A stretch of 7,351 bases of DNA from Bacillota bacterium (GTDB lineage: Bacteria; Bacillota_A; Clostridia; DSM-8532). Positions 6,052 through 7,351 of this stretch are shown piece by piece (the stretch's first letter is position 1; every line of letters starts with the position of its first letter). The stretch lies in NCBI GenBank assembly GCA_023424865.1, contig JAFADM010000226.1, positions 1 through 7,351 on the forward strand, in the 5' to 3' direction. Position numbers and translations under genes: made by a program. The notes under the pieces are model-generated. The model had not been told where the DNA came from. It worked only from the letters and a program-made list of their open reading frames with translations, and made no database searches.

Positions 6052-7090
6052 TTTTCTTCACCCCCTCAAAATAGTGCTGCCTGCGTTTTTCCAGAAGCTT
6101 GGGCGGAGCTGCCTTGGGGGCTCTTGGATCCAGAAGCCAGGTCGCCGCATAATGGGTTTCGCTTACCTTAAAGAGCGGTGGCTCATAAAGTTCGTCCACT
6201 GCCAGGGCATAAGCATTTCGAGGGGCAAAGGCGTCTCCCTGGGGAAGAGAAAGAAGATTGGGGGGAGAGCCGGGAATGTTGTAAAGAGCGGTCATATCCT
6301 CGTCCAGAGAGGGCATGGACTGGAGAAGGCCCCAGGTATAGGGGTGGCGGGGATCATAGAAAACCTCGTCGGATAGGCCGATTTCAACAATTTTCCCTCC
6401 GTACATCACGGCCACTCTGTCGGCCACATTGGCCACCACGCCCAAATCGTGAGTAATAAAAATAATGGAGGTATTAAGCTTTTTCTTTAAATCCTTGAGC
6501 AAATCAATAATCTGGGCCTGCATGGTGACATCCAGAGCCGTGGTGGGCTCGTCGGCAATAAGCACCTTTGGATCGCAGGCCAGTACAATGGCGATAACAA
6601 TGCGCTGGCGCTGACCGCCTGAAAATTCATGGGGGTATTGCCGGCAGCGCCTTTCCGGTTCTTCTATTCCCACCAGCTTCAAAAGCTCCAGCATGCGCTT
6701 TCGTGCCTGGCTGCGGCCTACCTTGCGGTGAAGGGTTATGGCTTCTTCAATTTGCTTTCCTATCTTCATGGTAGGGTCCAGGGAAGTCATGGGATCCTGA
6801 AATACCATGGCAATGTCGTTACCTCGAATTTTTCGCATACTGCGCTCTTTAAGGGGCAAAAGATCTATACCGTCCAAAAGGATTTCACCGGAGTCTATGG
6901 ATGCGTTTTTCGCCAGCAGCTTCATTAGAGCGCGGCAGGTAACGGTCTTTCCGCTTCCCGATTCACCCACAATGGCCAGGGTTTCCCCCTCCAGGAGGGA
7001 AAAGCTTACATCCCTCACGGCATGAACCTTCCCGGATAATGTAGAAAATGATACGGACAGGTTTTTAACCTCCAGCCGCACACGTGGCAT
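6044..7090 (-). CDS. oppD: Oligopeptide ABC transporter ATP-binding protein OppD
   Basis: Partner ATPase of OppF, 348 residues from the chosen ATG at 7088-7090. A TTG two codons earlier (7094-7096) is possible, but the partial Shine-Dalgarno AAAGGGCGG (7106-7098) is spaced 7 bases from the ATG and only about one base from the TTG. Counting from the TTG, the motifs are Walker A GESGSGKT (44-51), Gln100 in FQDPMTSLDP, signature FSGGQRQR (158-165), Walker B VLIADEP with Glu183, D-loop TALD and His216 in ITHD. The oligo_HPY domain (HPYTWGLLQSMPSLDED, then IPGSPPNLL) identifies OppD. The four Cys that bind an Fe-S cluster in many OppD/DppD proteins are absent: the equivalent stretch reads GDAFAPRN...VDELYEPP...HYAATWL. 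This Cys-less form is, from memory, usual in Gram-positive OppD, so it is not a defect. The gene follows oppC by a 79-base gap and overlaps oppF by 8 bases. Confidence 0.93.
   Translation of the reverse strand: MPRVRLEVKNLSVSFSTLSGKVHAVRDVSFSLLEGETLAIVGESGSGKTVTCRALMKLLAKNASIDSGEILLDGIDLLPLKERSMRKIRGNDIAMVFQDPMTSLDPTMKIGKQIEEAITLHRKVGRSQARKRMLELLKLVGIEEPERRCRQYPHEFSGGQRQRIVIAIVLACDPKVLIADEPTTALDVTMQAQIIDLLKDLKKKLNTSIIFITHDLGVVANVADRVAVMYGGKIVEIGLSDEVFYDPRHPYTWGLLQSMPSLDEDMTALYNIPGSPPNLLSLPQGDAFAPRNAYALAVDELYEPPLFKVSETHYAATWLLDPRAPKAAPPKLLEKRRQHYFEGVKKNA
6059..6067 (-). promoter_or_regulatory. Shine-Dalgarno site of oppF inside oppD
   Basis: GAGGGGGTG on the minus strand, seven bases before the oppF ATG. 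It lies within the last codons of oppD and supports the overlapping start. Confidence 0.7.
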
Positions 7091-7117
7091 AATCAATCCG
7101 CCCTTTCCATTTATGTA

Positions 7118-7150
7118 TGTTAATAACAGTAAAACCTTTTCTGATTAACA
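7118..7150 (-). other. AT-rich imperfect hairpin between oppC and oppD
   Basis: tgttaat (7118-7124) pairs with attaaca (7144-7150), and inside it cag (7127-7129) pairs with ctg (7141-7143) across an AA bulge; AAAA and TTTT in the loop could extend it. It sits in the 79-base gap between oppC and oppD, 28 bases before the oppD ATG. It may modulate expression or mRNA processing between the membrane and ATPase subunits. It lacks a following T-run on the minus strand, so it is not a clear terminator. Confidence 0.35.
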
Positions 7151-7169
7151 TCCTATAGATTAACCGTCC

Positions 7170-7351
7170 TCACTCTTTCATTTTTGGATCCAGGGCATCC
7201 CTCAGCCCGTCTGCCAAAAGATTGAAGGCCAGCATGATGACACACAAAATGACCGCAGGCAGCCACATTTGATAAGGATAGATGCGAAATACCTTATAGC
7301 CGCCGTTTAAAAGGGTTCCTAAAGAAGCGTTGGGTATTTTCATGCCTACCC
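7170..7351 (-). CDS. oppC: Oligopeptide ABC transporter permease OppC, C-terminal end (partial)
   Basis: The minus-strand frame is open from the window edge to TGA at 7170-7172. It encodes about 59 residues ending in MLAFNLLADGLRDALDPKMKE, the typical end of OppC/DppC permeases. Before it come the pattern NASLGTLLNGGYKVFRIYPYQMW, which matches the last loop, and a hydrophobic stretch, LPAVILCVIMLAFNLL, the final transmembrane helix. OppC with OppB forms the membrane channel of the peptide importer. The 5' part, the EAA coupling loop and the start lie outside the window to the right. oppD follows on the same strand, which gives the usual C-D-F order. Confidence 0.9.
   Translation of the reverse strand, partial: VGMKIPNASLGTLLNGGYKVFRIYPYQMWLPAVILCVIMLAFNLLADGLRDALDPKMKE

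Noticed and set aside
5800..6456. Plus-strand open frames opposite oppF and oppD
   Set aside because: They are antisense to regions carrying intact Walker and signature motifs, and no domain is recognisable in them.

Overview
The window looks like a piece of an anaerobic low-to-moderate GC Bacillota genome, most likely Clostridia. The support is a C-terminal triple S-layer homology (SLH) anchor preceded by FN3-like and InlB-type beta-repeats, strong AGGAGG-type ribosome sites, and Gram-positive-type OppD/OppF ATPases. No RNA gene, insertion sequence, CRISPR array or phage gene was seen. The species cannot be told from the sequence.

Left half, plus strand (1-3631): the 3' part of a large cell-surface protein whose true start lies outside the window. 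It opens with tandem 93-codon FN3-like repeats in strict 279-bp register. Three InlB/Listeria-Bacteroides-type beta-grasp modules follow, then a carboxypeptidase-regulatory-like domain, an unnamed beta-rich module, a divergent InlB B-repeat and three SLH domains. The first complete repeat carries two in-frame stop codons only four codons apart (TAG 173-175, TGA 185-187), while the same frame is open on both sides. The gene is therefore either a recently broken pseudogene or a switched-off repeat protein that could be repaired by recombination between repeats. A hairpin with a T-run at 3689-3734 ends it and probably serves both strands.

Right half, minus strand (3830-7351): transcription enters from the right edge with the C-terminal end of an oligopeptide permease membrane subunit (oppC), then oppD and oppF, which overlap by 8 bp. 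A 110-bp gap follows, then an M20-family amidohydrolase/dipeptidase. The gap holds a weak hairpin, a TTGACA promoter-like element inside its loop, and an 11-bp tandem repeat that could be an operator.

How the genes may work together: OppC, OppD and OppF belong to an ABC importer for short peptides, with the binding protein OppA and OppB presumably further right. The M20 enzyme could hydrolyse imported dipeptides or N-acyl amino acids in the cytoplasm. The surface protein is convergent to this cluster and has no evident functional link to it. I found no clear undescribed system. The most interesting points are the double stop in the repeat adhesin and the arrangement of signals between oppF and the M20 gene.
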